64,000 nucleotides of DNA, taken from JBEVNR01 sp040507985 (lineage in GTDB: Bacteria > Pseudomonadota > Alphaproteobacteria > Rickettsiales > UBA6187). A program made the position numbers and the translations under genes. Positions 8,341 through 16,979 of the stretch are shown piece after piece. The stretch is taken from positions 1-64,000 of the forward strand of contig JBEVNR010000016.1 of the NCBI GenBank assembly GCA_040507985.1, in the 5' to 3' direction. The notes under the pieces were generated by a model. That model saw only the letters and a program-made list of their open reading frames with translations. It was not told where the DNA came from and made no database searches. Numbering within the stretch: the first letter of the stretch is position 1; each line of letters starts with the position of its first letter.

Positions 8341-9915
8341 GTGATCGGACATTTTTTTGCAAAAAAAGCGATTGAACTGATACAAGCCGAAGTGGCCGCA
8401 TCGGAGTTGAAAAGACCGCTCGGAAAATGGAATCTCGTGGCGCTCGGCGTCGGGTGCATCATCGGCGCGGGAATATTCGTCATGACGGGAACGGCGGCGG
8501 CGAACCACGCCGGCCCGGCGGTGATGGTGAGCTTTATTTTCACCGGAATTGCCTGCGCGTTGGTGGGATTCTGTTACGCGGAATTGGCGTCAACCCTTCC
8601 CGTCTCCGGCAGCGCCTATAGTTATGCCTACGCCACGCTCGGCGAGGCGCCCGCATGGGGCGTAGGGTGGCTCATGCTGCTGGAATACGGGGTGGCTGCC
8701 GCGACGGTCGCGGCCGGATGGTCCGGCTACGTGAACAGTTTCCTGCTGAGCCTACACGTCGTCATCCCCCCCGAATTTACCATGCCTTACGGCGAGGCGA
8801 TAAAGGTCGGCGAAAGCTACCGCGACTTATTCGTCGCCAAAGGGTACGGATTTAACCAGGCGGGACAGCTTCTTGCCGCCTCCGGAGAGACGGTAAGGGC
8901 GATGTTCAACCTTCCCGCCGCGATCGCCTCGTGCGCGGTGGCCGCCCTGCTTATTTCCGGCGTGAGCAAGGCCGCCAAGGCGAACGACGCCATCGTGTTC
9001 GTCAAGGTGGCGGTCGTCGTGCTGTTCGTCGCCATCGGCGCGTTTTACGTGAATACGGACAATTGGAAGCCCTTCATTCCCGCGAACGAGGCGCCGGGCG
9101 TGTACGGATGGGACGGCGTGTTTCGCGCGTCCTCCATCATTTTCTTCGCCTATATAGGATTTGAGGCGGTGTCCACCGCCGCGCAAGAGGCCAGAAATCC
9201 GCAAAAAGACATGCCTTTCGGCATTTTGGGGTCGCTTTTCGTCTGCACCGCCTTATATATCGCCGTTTCCGCCGTCATGACGGGCGTGGTGCCGTTCCGC
9301 CAATTAGCGGTTGCGGATCCCATGGCCGTGGCGGTCGATTCCATCGGCTTAGGGTGGTTCGCCTTCGTCATTAAAATCGGCGCCATTTTTGGCTTAAGTT
9401 CGGTCATGATGGCGCTCATGTACGGACAAACGCGCATTTTTTACGTCATGAGTCACGACGGGTTGATTCCCCCGGCGTTTTGTAAGATTCATCCGAAATT
9501 CTGCACGCCCTATGTCAATACCGCCTTCGTCGGCGCGGCGGTGGCGCTCATCAGCGGTTTGACGCCCATCGGCGTATTGGGCGATTTGGTAAGTTTAGGC
9601 ACGCTCGTCGCCTTTATCGTCGCCTGCTTTAGCGTGATGTATATGCGCAGGACCCATCCCGAACTGCATCGCCCGTTCCGCGCCCCCTTCGTTCCCGTTT
9701 TGCCTCTTTTAGGCATGGCGGCGTGCGGCTATCTGATTTTTTCGATCTTTTTTGGGCGCGACGCCGCCGGATCTTACGTCTTAACCGAAAGCGGCCATCG
9801 GGTCGTGCATTTTACGGGCATGTATTTAGCGGCCGGCGTCGTCGTGTACGCGGCATACGGCATGCGAAAAAGCGTGTTGCGACGCAGTATTTTTTCGGCG
9901 TCTTCCATCAAGTAA
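8341..9915 (+). CDS. APC-family amino acid permease
   Basis: A 524-residue polytopic membrane protein with about 12-14 hydrophobic segments. The N-terminal region (ELKRPLGKWNLVALGVGCIIGAGIFVMTG across residues 22-50) matches the cationic amino-acid transporter/YfnA branch of the APC superfamily, where the GxIIGxGIF glycine loop forms part of the substrate site. It probably imports amino acids by proton symport or exchange, useful for a host-dependent cell. The start is GTG with AAAGGA about 9 bases upstream. It is followed closely by tatA, trxB and holB on the same strand. Confidence 0.92.
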   Translation: MIGHFFAKKAIELIQAEVAASELKRPLGKWNLVALGVGCIIGAGIFVMTGTAAANHAGPAVMVSFIFTGIACALVGFCYAELASTLPVSGSAYSYAYATLGEAPAWGVGWLMLLEYGVAAATVAAGWSGYVNSFLLSLHVVIPPEFTMPYGEAIKVGESYRDLFVAKGYGFNQAGQLLAASGETVRAMFNLPAAIASCAVAALLISGVSKAAKANDAIVFVKVAVVVLFVAIGAFYVNTDNWKPFIPANEAPGVYGWDGVFRASSIIFFAYIGFEAVSTAAQEARNPQKDMPFGILGSLFVCTALYIAVSAVMTGVVPFRQLAVADPMAVAVDSIGLGWFAFVIKIGAIFGLSSVMMALMYGQTRIFYVMSHDGLIPPAFCKIHPKFCTPYVNTAFVGAAVALISGLTPIGVLGDLVSLGTLVAFIVACFSVMYMRRTHPELHRPFRAPFVPVLPLLGMAACGYLIFSIFFGRDAAGSYVLTESGHRVVHFTGMYLAAGVVVYAAYGMRKSVLRRSIFSASSIK

Positions 9916-9929
9916 AAGGATTTTATTCT

Positions 9930-10100
9930 ATGTCTATCGGAATATGGGAAGTATGCGTCATCTTGCTGCTTGTACTCATTTTGTTCGGCGCCGGCAAGCT
10001 TCCGTCCGTCATGGGCGATTTAGGCAAGGGCATACGAAATTTGCGTAAATCGTTGAAGGAAGACGACGAACCGGGCGAAAAGCAAATAGAAAAAAGATAG
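9930..10100 (+). CDS. tatA: Sec-independent translocase subunit TatA
   Basis: The 56-residue protein has the TatA layout: a short periplasmic start, one membrane helix (WEVCVILLLVLILFGAGKLP, residues 6-25) with the FGxxKLP hinge, and an amphipathic helix (LGKGIRNLRKSLKED) before a charged tail. TatA multimers form the passage for folded proteins. The tatB and tatC genes are not next to it, so this is either a split Tat locus or a TatA-only one. It begins 14 bases after the permease stop and 43 bases before trxB. Confidence 0.92.
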   Translation: MSIGIWEVCVILLLVLILFGAGKLPSVMGDLGKGIRNLRKSLKEDDEPGEKQIEKR

Positions 10101-10143
10101 CCAACGCTACAACGTTGAAGAATGGCATAAAGAGAGCGCAAAC

Positions 10144-11106
10144 ATGGCGAAAAATCACGGCGAACATAAAAAAGTGCGGGTGGCGATTGTCGGCGCCGGC
10201 CCGGCCGGCTACACCGCCGCCATTTATGCGGCGCGCGCGAATATGGAGCCGGTGATATTTCAGGGCATGCAACCGGGCGGCCAGCTTACCATCACCACCG
10301 ACGTAGAGAATTATCCCGGTTTTGCCGAAGCGGTGCAAGGCCCGTGGCTGATGGAGCAAATGGAGGCGCAGGCGAGGCACGTCGGGACGACGATTATCTT
10401 CGACGCCGTTAGCAAGGTTGATTTTAGCGCGCGTCCGTTTCGCCTGGAAACCGACGCGAACGGCGTATATATGGCCGACGCGGTGATCGTCGCCACCGGC
10501 GCGCAGGCAAAATGGCTCGGCTTGCCCAGCGAGAAAAAATTTCAGGGGTACGGCGTCTCCGGCTGCGCCACCTGCGACGGATTTTTCTTTAAAAATAAAG
10601 AGGTGATCGTCGTCGGGGGAGGAAACACCGCCGTCGAGGAGGCGCTATACCTCACCAACCATGCCTCTAAGGTGACGCTCGTGCATCGCCGCGACTCCCT
10701 TCGGGCCGAAAAAATTCTGCAAGACCGATTGCTTAACCATAAAAAAGTGTCGGTGCAATGGAACCACGTGGTGGACGAAGTACTTGGCGACGACAATCCG
10801 TTGGGCGTGACGGGCGCGCGCCTTAAACATGCGGAAACGGGAAAAACCGTTGACGTTCCCGCGCACGGCGTGTTCATCGCCATTGGCCACAAACCGAACA
10901 CCGACCTATTTAAGGGGCAGCTGGACATGGACGCCGAAGGCTATCTCGTCGTCAAGCCCGGCACCGCCTTTACGAAAATCGAAGGCGTGTTCGCGGCGGG
11001 AGACGTGGCCGACAAAACCTATCGCCAGGCCGTGACCGCCGCCGGCACCGGTTGCATCGCCGCGCTTGACGCGGAACGCTATCTGGCCTCGCTCCACAAC
11101 CGTTAA
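10144..11106 (+). CDS. trxB: Thioredoxin reductase
   Basis: TrxB passes electrons from NADPH through FAD to thioredoxin. The protein shows the FAD-binding GAGPAGYTAAIYAARA motif near residues 17-32 and the redox-active CATC in SGCATCDGFFF. It also shows the NADPH-binding GGGNTAVEEALYL motif and the C-terminal FAD contact AAGDVADKTYRQAVTAAGTG. The length of 320 residues is standard. It lies in a same-strand run with tatA upstream and holB downstream. Confidence 0.97.
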   Translation: MAKNHGEHKKVRVAIVGAGPAGYTAAIYAARANMEPVIFQGMQPGGQLTITTDVENYPGFAEAVQGPWLMEQMEAQARHVGTTIIFDAVSKVDFSARPFRLETDANGVYMADAVIVATGAQAKWLGLPSEKKFQGYGVSGCATCDGFFFKNKEVIVVGGGNTAVEEALYLTNHASKVTLVHRRDSLRAEKILQDRLLNHKKVSVQWNHVVDEVLGDDNPLGVTGARLKHAETGKTVDVPAHGVFIAIGHKPNTDLFKGQLDMDAEGYLVVKPGTAFTKIEGVFAAGDVADKTYRQAVTAAGTGCIAALDAERYLASLHNR

Positions 11107-11119
11107 ACCGCTTACGCGC

Positions 11120-12112
11120 TTGCCCGATCGTTCTTCTCCGCGCCAACATAACCGATTGTTCGGACAACGCGCCGCCGCCTGCGCCGTCGAATCCGCCGGA
11201 ACCTCTCGCGCCTCGGGGTTAATCCTGCACGGAGACAAGGGCGTCGGCAAGGCGACGCTGGCCTATCGCATCGCGCGCGCCTATCTTGGCGCAACGGCGC
11301 CGGGTGATCCAACGGAGGGGGACGCGCCGTTTTCCTTCTCTCCGCACGACCCCGTTTTCGCGCAAATCGCGGAAGGAAGCTGCCCCAATTTATACGTCGT
11401 CGAACCCTCGAAAGAAGGAGCGAGCGCCTCCATATCGGTAGACGCGATCCGCGAGGCGGTAACGTTTTTTTACCATACGTCCTTAAACGACGCTCCCAAA
11501 TGCGTCATTATCGACGGGGCGGACGCCATGAACCGCAACGCGCAGAACGCCTTGCTGAAAATGCTGGAACAGCCGACGGGAAGCGGAGGCTTCATTCTCG
11601 TGTGCCATCGCCTCTCGGCGCTGTTGCCGACGATCGTCTCGCGTTGCAGAAAAATTTTTCTTCCGTCCCCGTCCGAAATTGATTGCATGCGCGCCATGGC
11701 GTCGCATGCGATCGACAACGCCAAGGAAGAAATCTCGACGGCGATTACGCTCGCCCGGCGTTCGCCGGGGCGCGCCTTGGCGCTGCTGGAAACCGGCGCG
11801 GCGGAAACCTATGCCTCAATGAGAAAGGCGGCCATGGCGTCGCTAAAAGGCGATTACGTCGCGTTTACGGAAGAATGCGCCGGATTGACGAAGCGCCTTC
11901 GCGATGCGGCGACGGAAGGTAAGTCCGACGCGCTGTATTTAATCGGTGCGTTGGTCGCGGAGTTTTCCGACCCCGCCTCCGCGCCGGACATGCCGTCTTT
12001 TCTGCGCGAGGAGTTATGGCGCCGCCACGCCGAAGCGGCGCGCTACGCCGAAAATATCTACTTAGACCTGCCTTCCGTCGTTAAAAACACGTTAGCCTTC
12101 GGATTTGCGTAA
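11120..12112 (+). CDS. holB: DNA polymerase III subunit delta'
   Basis: The delta' subunit is part of the clamp loader that places the beta clamp on DNA. The protein shows the degenerate P-loop HGDKGVGKATLAYRIARA, the family start RLFGQ and the sensor region DAMNRNAQNALLKMLEQPTGSGGFIL with LPTIVSRCRK. No ATG fits. The frame is open from a TTG at 11066 inside trxB; the TTG at 11120, 14 bases after the trxB stop, gives 330 residues and is preferred, though neither has a clear ribosome-binding site. Translational coupling to trxB is likely. Confidence 0.88.
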   Translation: MPDRSSPRQHNRLFGQRAAACAVESAGTSRASGLILHGDKGVGKATLAYRIARAYLGATAPGDPTEGDAPFSFSPHDPVFAQIAEGSCPNLYVVEPSKEGASASISVDAIREAVTFFYHTSLNDAPKCVIIDGADAMNRNAQNALLKMLEQPTGSGGFILVCHRLSALLPTIVSRCRKIFLPSPSEIDCMRAMASHAIDNAKEEISTAITLARRSPGRALALLETGAAETYASMRKAAMASLKGDYVAFTEECAGLTKRLRDAATEGKSDALYLIGALVAEFSDPASAPDMPSFLREELWRRHAEAARYAENIYLDLPSVVKNTLAFGFA

Positions 12113-12277
12113 TCTTAACTGACGATACGATGCGGAAAAATAATAAATCGTTAATAAGCGGCTTGCGTCGCGCGGACGCGGCATGGTATTATAATCAAAA
12201 TTTTTTCGATCTGTACTATCGGCATTGTTCTCCGTAGTTTACCCCATTTTTTACGTTCGTGGATAACGCCATTTTTT

Positions 12278-12835
12278 ATGATGGGTGCACAACAATCAAT
12301 TGATCGAGCGACCATAGAAGGGATAACTAACGGAATTAAAGAAATCATTATGTCTAAGTACGAATATCATTCGCATGGAATAACGGTGACATTGAGCATA
12401 TACGATGCATCGTATCCATTCTGGGATAATATGAAGAGTCCTGAGGTTCCCGAAGGAGGAGCGGTTATTACATTGACGCCTTCTGTATATGGGGGATCGT
12501 ATGGATCGCCGGACAAATCGGGTTATTGTATCGATTCTTTGCGATCGTCCGATTTTTACGTTTCTTTTGGACATACATCGAGCACAACAAATCAGGGAGC
12601 CTCTCCTTGGATTTCCTCTGAATGCGTAGAGGAAATTAAAAGCACGTTTGGTTGCCATTTTTTCTATGAAAAATTCGATGGCAAATGGTACGCGATAACT
12701 AAAGACGCTTCCGACAAACCGCTTCCGAAGCTGGAATGCGAAAACGATAAAATTGTTCTCGCCGGAGAGCCGCAGAGAGATGGCGATGGAGAAAAAGTAA
12801 ATTCCGATCAATCGACCGCTCTTTCTCTCTCTTAA
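12278..12835 (+). CDS. AT-rich orphan protein with MGAQQS start
   Basis: I do not recognise this 185-residue protein. It opens ATG-ATG-GGT, so initiation at the second ATG (12281) gives MGAQQSID, which fits the eukaryotic N-myristoylation rule: Gly2, small residue 3, Ser6, no acidic or Pro residue in between. An alternative ATG at 12350 would remove that segment. The body is Ser/Gly/Tyr-rich with several Cys and no signal peptide or membrane helix. Base composition is clearly more AT-rich than in flanking holB and the downstream iron operon, suggesting different ancestry. A secreted effector is one possibility. Confidence 0.6.
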   Translation: MMGAQQSIDRATIEGITNGIKEIIMSKYEYHSHGITVTLSIYDASYPFWDNMKSPEVPEGGAVITLTPSVYGGSYGSPDKSGYCIDSLRSSDFYVSFGHTSSTTNQGASPWISSECVEEIKSTFGCHFFYEKFDGKWYAITKDASDKPLPKLECENDKIVLAGEPQRDGDGEKVNSDQSTALSLS

Positions 12836-12845
12836 GACAACCCTC

Positions 12846-12877
12846 CTATCCTTATTAGGATAGCGACGTCGTTTTTT
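12846..12877 (+). terminator. Probable rho-independent terminator
   Basis: CTATCCT at 12846-12852 pairs with AGGATAG at 12857-12863 around a 4-base loop. A short CGACGTCG and six T residues follow. It lies 11 bases after the stop of the AT-rich orphan gene. Confidence 0.55.
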
Positions 12878-13171
12878 CGTTAGTTTCGCCTCCCTTTTAT
12901 ATCTCGCCGGCCGGTCCCGCATAAAAAAAGAAAAAAATAAAAACATTCCCTCTGTTTGTATTCCGCTCCGTCGGAATGACGAGATTCTTTAAAGACGGAA
13001 TTCGGTCGGTATGAAGCAAAAAGTTCTTAACTATATTTTAACAGGGTCAAAGCGACTTGACGCACCTATATAATTAGGACGGACGCGATACGTCGTTTTT
13101 TCGAGAATTTTATCGTCGCCTCCTTTCGCGTAAGTCCTAAGTTTGCCTAAAAAATCTTTTGACGTCGGCTA
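12878..13171. other. Intergenic repeat-bearing region
   Basis: No gene is seen. The stretch carries an A-rich run, a short inverted motif at about 12955-12985 (ATTCCGCTCCGTCGGAATG) and the degenerate small element listed separately at 13074-13140. The Fur-box promoter region of the following operon begins at its right end. Confidence 0.5.
13074..13140. repeat. Degenerate 67-bp inverted-repeat element
   Basis: TTAGGACGGACGCG at the left is the inverse of CGCGTAAGTCCTAA at the right at 12 of 14 positions. The ends belong to the same AGGACTTACGC family as the elements at 8174 and 31573, and a TA dinucleotide borders the GGAC/GTCC at each side as in those copies. Confidence 0.65.
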
Positions 13172-13190
13172 TTGATAATGATAATCAATT
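13172..13190 (+). promoter_or_regulatory. Fur box
   Basis: TTGATAATGATAATCAATT is an almost perfect copy of the 19-bp Fur consensus, made of GATAAT-type hexamers. It lies 37 bases before the start of the porin-like gene. Iron-loaded Fur would be expected to repress this operon, which fits the downstream imelysin gene. Confidence 0.85.
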
Positions 13191-13226
13191 GGAATCCAAG
13201 GCGATAACGAATAGATTATTGATACG

Positions 13227-14315
13227 ATGCTTACTTCCTTATTAAAGAATCCTTTTGCAATACGGTTATGCCTTTTATCGGCGCTGGCATACCCTCCCGT
13301 TGCGTTTGCCGCGCCTTCCGTAGGAGGGGAGGCCGTATTTGAATTTCAATTGGAAAGCGGCCAACGTTCCGACAATCCCGGCGACGAGCGTACAAACATT
13401 TTCGGTCGCACCGAAGTGGCGCCGACCGTGACGATCAACGATCATTTTTATGTCGACGGCGTCGGCGTGTTGGAGCCTATTCTCGCTCCCCCGCCCGGGG
13501 AGGACGCGTTCATGGAAAGCGAAGGCGCCTTCATCGAAGAGTTGAAGCTCAATTACGTGAACGGCCCGTACCATATTTTCGTCGGTAAGTTTAATCCCGG
13601 CTTCGGTATCGCATGGGATTACGGACGCGGCGTGTGGGGGGAAGATTTTGCGCAAGATTACGAAATGACCGAAAAACTCGGCGCCGGCGCGTCGGCGACG
13701 TTTGGCAGCGACGACGTCGGGCAACATACCGTTACGGGAACCTCTTTCGTGGCGGACACCTCGTTTTTAAGCGAATCGGCCATCACCTCGCGCGGCAGAA
13801 CCAGGCGCGCCGATGGAGGGGCGAGCAACTCGGACGATTTTTCTTCTTTCACCTTGTCGCTGGACGGCGATCAGGCGGCGGGCGTTGAAAATTTCTCCTA
13901 TCATCTGGGCTATCGCCATGTGGCGGCGGGCGACGTCAATGTCGGCGCCAGCGACGAAAACGGGGTGGCGGTGAACGTGAACTATACCGTTCCCTTAACC
14001 AAACGCATTCAAAGCGACATATTGCTGGAGTTTGCGGGGATAGACAGCGTAGACGGCTCGCCCGACGACGCCCGTTACTATACCGCCAGCGTCATTAACA
14101 AAATTGACGAACGATGGAACGTCACCCTTGCCTATACCAAGCGCGACGTTCGGGTGCGCGGAGCGCAAGACAGCCGCGACCATTTGTTTCAAGCCACGGG
14201 CGGGTATGATTTCGGCAACGGCCTTACCGTCGAAGGGGGATGGAAGCAAACCGAAGAGGCCGGCGTCGACAATAACGTTGTCGGCGGATTGGCCCGTTAC
14301 ACAAAAAGTTTTTAG
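13227..14315 (+). CDS. Outer-membrane porin-like beta-barrel protein
   Basis: An N-terminal signal peptide (about 28 residues, ending AFA) precedes a protein of alternating polar/hydrophobic strands. It has many Gly, Asp and aromatic residues and ends in the outer-membrane signature Phe (ARYTKSF). The layout is that of a 12-16-stranded barrel; no specific porin family is recognised. Its position, directly behind a Fur box and 18 bases ahead of an imelysin gene, suggests a role in uptake of iron or an iron complex through the outer membrane. Length is 362 residues, complete. Confidence 0.75.
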   Translation: MLTSLLKNPFAIRLCLLSALAYPPVAFAAPSVGGEAVFEFQLESGQRSDNPGDERTNIFGRTEVAPTVTINDHFYVDGVGVLEPILAPPPGEDAFMESEGAFIEELKLNYVNGPYHIFVGKFNPGFGIAWDYGRGVWGEDFAQDYEMTEKLGAGASATFGSDDVGQHTVTGTSFVADTSFLSESAITSRGRTRRADGGASNSDDFSSFTLSLDGDQAAGVENFSYHLGYRHVAAGDVNVGASDENGVAVNVNYTVPLTKRIQSDILLEFAGIDSVDGSPDDARYYTASVINKIDERWNVTLAYTKRDVRVRGAQDSRDHLFQATGGYDFGNGLTVEGGWKQTEEAGVDNNVVGGLARYTKSF

Positions 14316-14333
14316 CGTAAGGAATGATATATC

Positions 14334-15458
14334 ATGAAGAAAACAGCGCTTTTTATTTCTTTTTTATTGTATGGCTCCCATGCGGCGGCCTCGGTTACCG
14401 CCGGGGATGCGGCGGAGCAATACGCCAAAATTGTTTACGCGAATTATGCGGACGCCTATAACGACGCGAAAAAATTACGGGAAAAGATCTCCGCCCTGTT
14501 GGCGCGTCCGGGCGACGAATCGCTCGCCGAGGCGAAACAAGCGTGGCTGGCGTCGCGCGACTCTTATGGCACGACGGAGGCGTTTCGTTTTTATGAAGGG
14601 CCTATCGATAAAGAGGGCGGACCGGAAGCTCGCCTTAATTCCTGGCCGGTGAACGAGGCATATATCGATTACGTAAAAGGCGACGTCAACGCGGGCATCG
14701 TGCAACGTAACGACGTGGATATCACCAAAAAAATCTTGTCCGAAAAGAATCAGGAGCGCGACGAGGCCGACGTGGCGACGGGCTACCACGCCATCGAGTT
14801 TTTATTGTGGGGACAAGATTTACGCCTTGACTCTGCGGGGAATCGCCCTGCCTCCGACTACGAAGACACGGCGCAAAACGCCCGCCGACGCGATTACGTA
14901 AAAATCGCGGCGGAATTGCTCGTAGACGACCTCGGATCGCTGACCGACGCGTGGGAACCTAAAAAAGGCGATTACGCAAAGGAATTTCTTGCCCAAGACC
15001 CAAAGAAATCGCTCGGAGACATGCTGACCGGCGTCGCGACGCTAAGCGGTTTTGAATTGGCGTCGGAACGCATCGCCACGGCGCTGGACTCCGGCGATCA
15101 GGAAGACGAGCATTCTTGCTTCAGCGACAACACGCACAACGATTTCATCGCCAACGTCAAAGGCATCAGCAACGTGTATTTCGGCCGGTATAAAGAAGAA
15201 AAAGGCGCAAGCCTCCATGCGTTGCTAAAGGAGACGGACGAGAAGCTGGCAACCCACATTGAAAACGACCTCCGTAAGGCGCAGAACTTGGTCGACACTC
15301 TTCCGCACCCCGTCGACAGGGAAATTCTTGCGGCGCCAAAAGAGAGCGAAGGCAGAAAACATGCCGAGGAATTGGTGGCGACGCTTCAGCGATTAGCCGA
15401 GGAACTGGTAGGCGCAGGTAAAAAATTAGGCGTAGAGGTGAAGATCGCAAGCGATTGA
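14334..15458 (+). CDS. Imelysin-family iron-regulated periplasmic protein
   Basis: The protein begins with a signal peptide (about 19 residues, SHAAA) and carries the imelysin GxHxxE motif as GYHAIEFLLWGQD at residues 150-162, the proposed metal or ligand site. A duplicated all-helical body is implied by two similar halves. Imelysins (M75, IrpA-like) are iron-repressed periplasmic or surface proteins with roles in iron acquisition; proteolysis is doubtful for the family. The gene follows the porin-like gene in one Fur-controlled transcript, making a plausible two-part iron uptake module. Confidence 0.9.
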   Translation: MKKTALFISFLLYGSHAAASVTAGDAAEQYAKIVYANYADAYNDAKKLREKISALLARPGDESLAEAKQAWLASRDSYGTTEAFRFYEGPIDKEGGPEARLNSWPVNEAYIDYVKGDVNAGIVQRNDVDITKKILSEKNQERDEADVATGYHAIEFLLWGQDLRLDSAGNRPASDYEDTAQNARRRDYVKIAAELLVDDLGSLTDAWEPKKGDYAKEFLAQDPKKSLGDMLTGVATLSGFELASERIATALDSGDQEDEHSCFSDNTHNDFIANVKGISNVYFGRYKEEKGASLHALLKETDEKLATHIENDLRKAQNLVDTLPHPVDREILAAPKESEGRKHAEELVATLQRLAEELVGAGKKLGVEVKIASD

Positions 15459-15474
15459 GAAACCGGTCGTTTCC

Positions 15475-15492
15475 AAAAAGTGCACACAGCCT
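15475..15492 (+). repeat. Dispersed repeat AAAAAGTGCACACAGCCT
   Basis: An 18-base word found nearly unchanged at 31522-31539 and 43454-43471. On the opposite strand it recurs with changes at 20803-20820 and 28531-28550. Here it directly precedes the inverted-repeat element at 15497. Confidence 0.8.
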
Positions 15493-15496
15493 CTAA

Positions 15497-15640
15497 GAGC
15501 CTGTTCACGATCTCGCTCCGGCGTAAGCGAGAAGGCTGTTTTCCGAGTATCGGAGCGCAGCGTACTAGACGTACGTGAGCACGGAAACGCAGCAAATACA
15601 GACTTCGCAGCAAACCGGAGTAGAGATCGTGAACAGGCTC
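15497..15640. mobile_element. 144-bp MITE-like element at the era 3' end
   Basis: The ends are inverted repeats: GAGCCTGTTCACGATCTC at 15497-15514 matches the complement of the last 18 bases perfectly, and both sides continue into CTCCGG. TAA borders both ends and may be the target duplication. No protein is encoded. The interior holds AGCGCAGCGTACT followed by ACGTACGTGAGCA, shared with the element at 31573-31719, whose ends are different. The right end overlaps the era stop codon. Confidence 0.85.
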
Positions 15641-16563
15641 TAAGAACATTCCGCCAGAAATAGCGGATTATGCTGCCAGTTTTCCTTGACCTTCACGTGC
15701 AGATAAAGATGCACGTCAACGTCGAGTTGTTTTTTTAGCAACTCGCGGCTTTTGCTCCCTACGCGCTTTATTACCGCGCCTCCGGCGCCGAGAATCACTT
15801 TTTTATGCGCCTCTCGTACCGTATACACGGTTTGATGGACGATCATCGCGCCGGCGTCTTCGCGTCGCTCGACTTTTTCCGTCAGCACCGCCACGCCGTA
15901 AGGAAGTTCCTGGCGAAGCGCGTGGAACAAACATTCTCGCGTGGTTTCCGCCATGTCGAAGAAAAGCGGGGCGTCGGTGACGCGTTCGGGGTCGAACATA
16001 AACGGTCCTTTCGGCGCGACGGAGCGCAAATAGGCGACAATGTCGTCCGCGCCATGGCCTTTTCGCGCCGACGTCATGAAGATGCGCGAGAAATTTGCCC
16101 GTTCCGACAAGATTTTCGCCTGGGCGAGCAGCGTCGTTTTGTCGGGGATGGCGTCGATTTTATTTAAGACCGCAATATTTTCGCCGCGTAGCGCGCCCAC
16201 TTTGTCCACCAAGGCGAGCGCCTCGTCGGTTAATCCCTTTTGCGCGTCTATGGCCAGCAGGCGCACGTCCACGCTAGACAACTCTTCCGTCGCGTTGGCC
16301 ACGATGAATTTTTCGAGGGGGTTCTTCGCGTTCGGCTGGAATAACCCCGGCGTGTCGGCGAAAATAATCTGCGTGTCGCCCTCGGTCCACACCCCGCGCA
16401 CTCGCCGCCGCGTCGTTTGCGGCTTTGGCGAGACGATGGCCACCTTCTCCCCCACCATGCGGTTTACGAGGGTCGACTTGCCGGCGTTAGGCAGGCCGAA
16501 AACGCCGACATAGGCGCATTGCGTCAGGTTATCGGAAGAAGTTGATGGAAGATTTTCAGTCAT
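15640..16563 (-). CDS. era: GTPase Era
   Basis: Era is an essential GTPase that binds the 3' end of 16S rRNA during 30S assembly. The protein shows G1 GLPNAGKS (residues 23-30), G2 PQTTRRR, G3 DTPGLF and G4 NKID. A C-terminal KH domain shows KKVILGAGGAVIKRVGSKSRELLKKQLDVDVHL. The length of 307 residues is normal. The stop codon TAG lies partly within the terminal repeat of the adjacent MITE-like element, so the insertion may have replaced the original gene end. Confidence 0.96.
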   Translation of the reverse strand: MTENLPSTSSDNLTQCAYVGVFGLPNAGKSTLVNRMVGEKVAIVSPKPQTTRRRVRGVWTEGDTQIIFADTPGLFQPNAKNPLEKFIVANATEELSSVDVRLLAIDAQKGLTDEALALVDKVGALRGENIAVLNKIDAIPDKTTLLAQAKILSERANFSRIFMTSARKGHGADDIVAYLRSVAPKGPFMFDPERVTDAPLFFDMAETTRECLFHALRQELPYGVAVLTEKVERREDAGAMIVHQTVYTVREAHKKVILGAGGAVIKRVGSKSRELLKKQLDVDVHLYLHVKVKENWQHNPLFLAECS

Positions 16564-16718
16564 GCGTTAGCTTCGGTATTAGGAAGTGCTCCGGTCCGAA
16601 TATAAAGGTAAACCTGAATTCGCGTTCTTTCAAGAATAAACATACGTCTTCCGGTGTGTTTAATCGCTTGACGAAAAAACGAGCGGGAGTATCCTTTCCC
16701 CTCTCATGCGAGGATGCG

Positions 16719-16979
16719 ATGGAAAAGCGCAACAACAACGCCGAAGATGACGTCTTGCGCGATTTCATGCGCTGGTGGCAACGAGAATATACGATCGCGG
16801 CGAACCGGAAGGACGGATTGTCGTTGTGGCGGGAATTATGTGACCTTGCGCCTAAGGGCGGCAGATTATGGAAGGGGACGCCGGATGAATTTGCCGTTGC
16901 TTCACGCCTTATGGGCGGAAAGGCTATGGAGCGCGTCTTCCTATCCCCTCTGGGAGGCGTTGACGCAACCGACGCCTGA
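16719..16979 (+). CDS. Possible small protein overlapping the PhaC-like gene
   Basis: An 86-codon frame starts at ATG 16719 with an AGGA about 6 bases upstream, and overlaps the start of the next gene by 95 bases in another frame. Its peptide (DDVLRDFMRWWQREY...) has balanced protein-like composition rather than the Arg/Pro/Ser bias typical of shadow frames here. It could be a genuine translationally coupled leader protein. Alternatively the true upstream part of the PhaC-like gene is in this frame and a frameshift separates them. Confidence 0.4.
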   Translation: MEKRNNNAEDDVLRDFMRWWQREYTIAANRKDGLSLWRELCDLAPKGGRLWKGTPDEFAVASRLMGGKAMERVFLSPLGGVDATDA

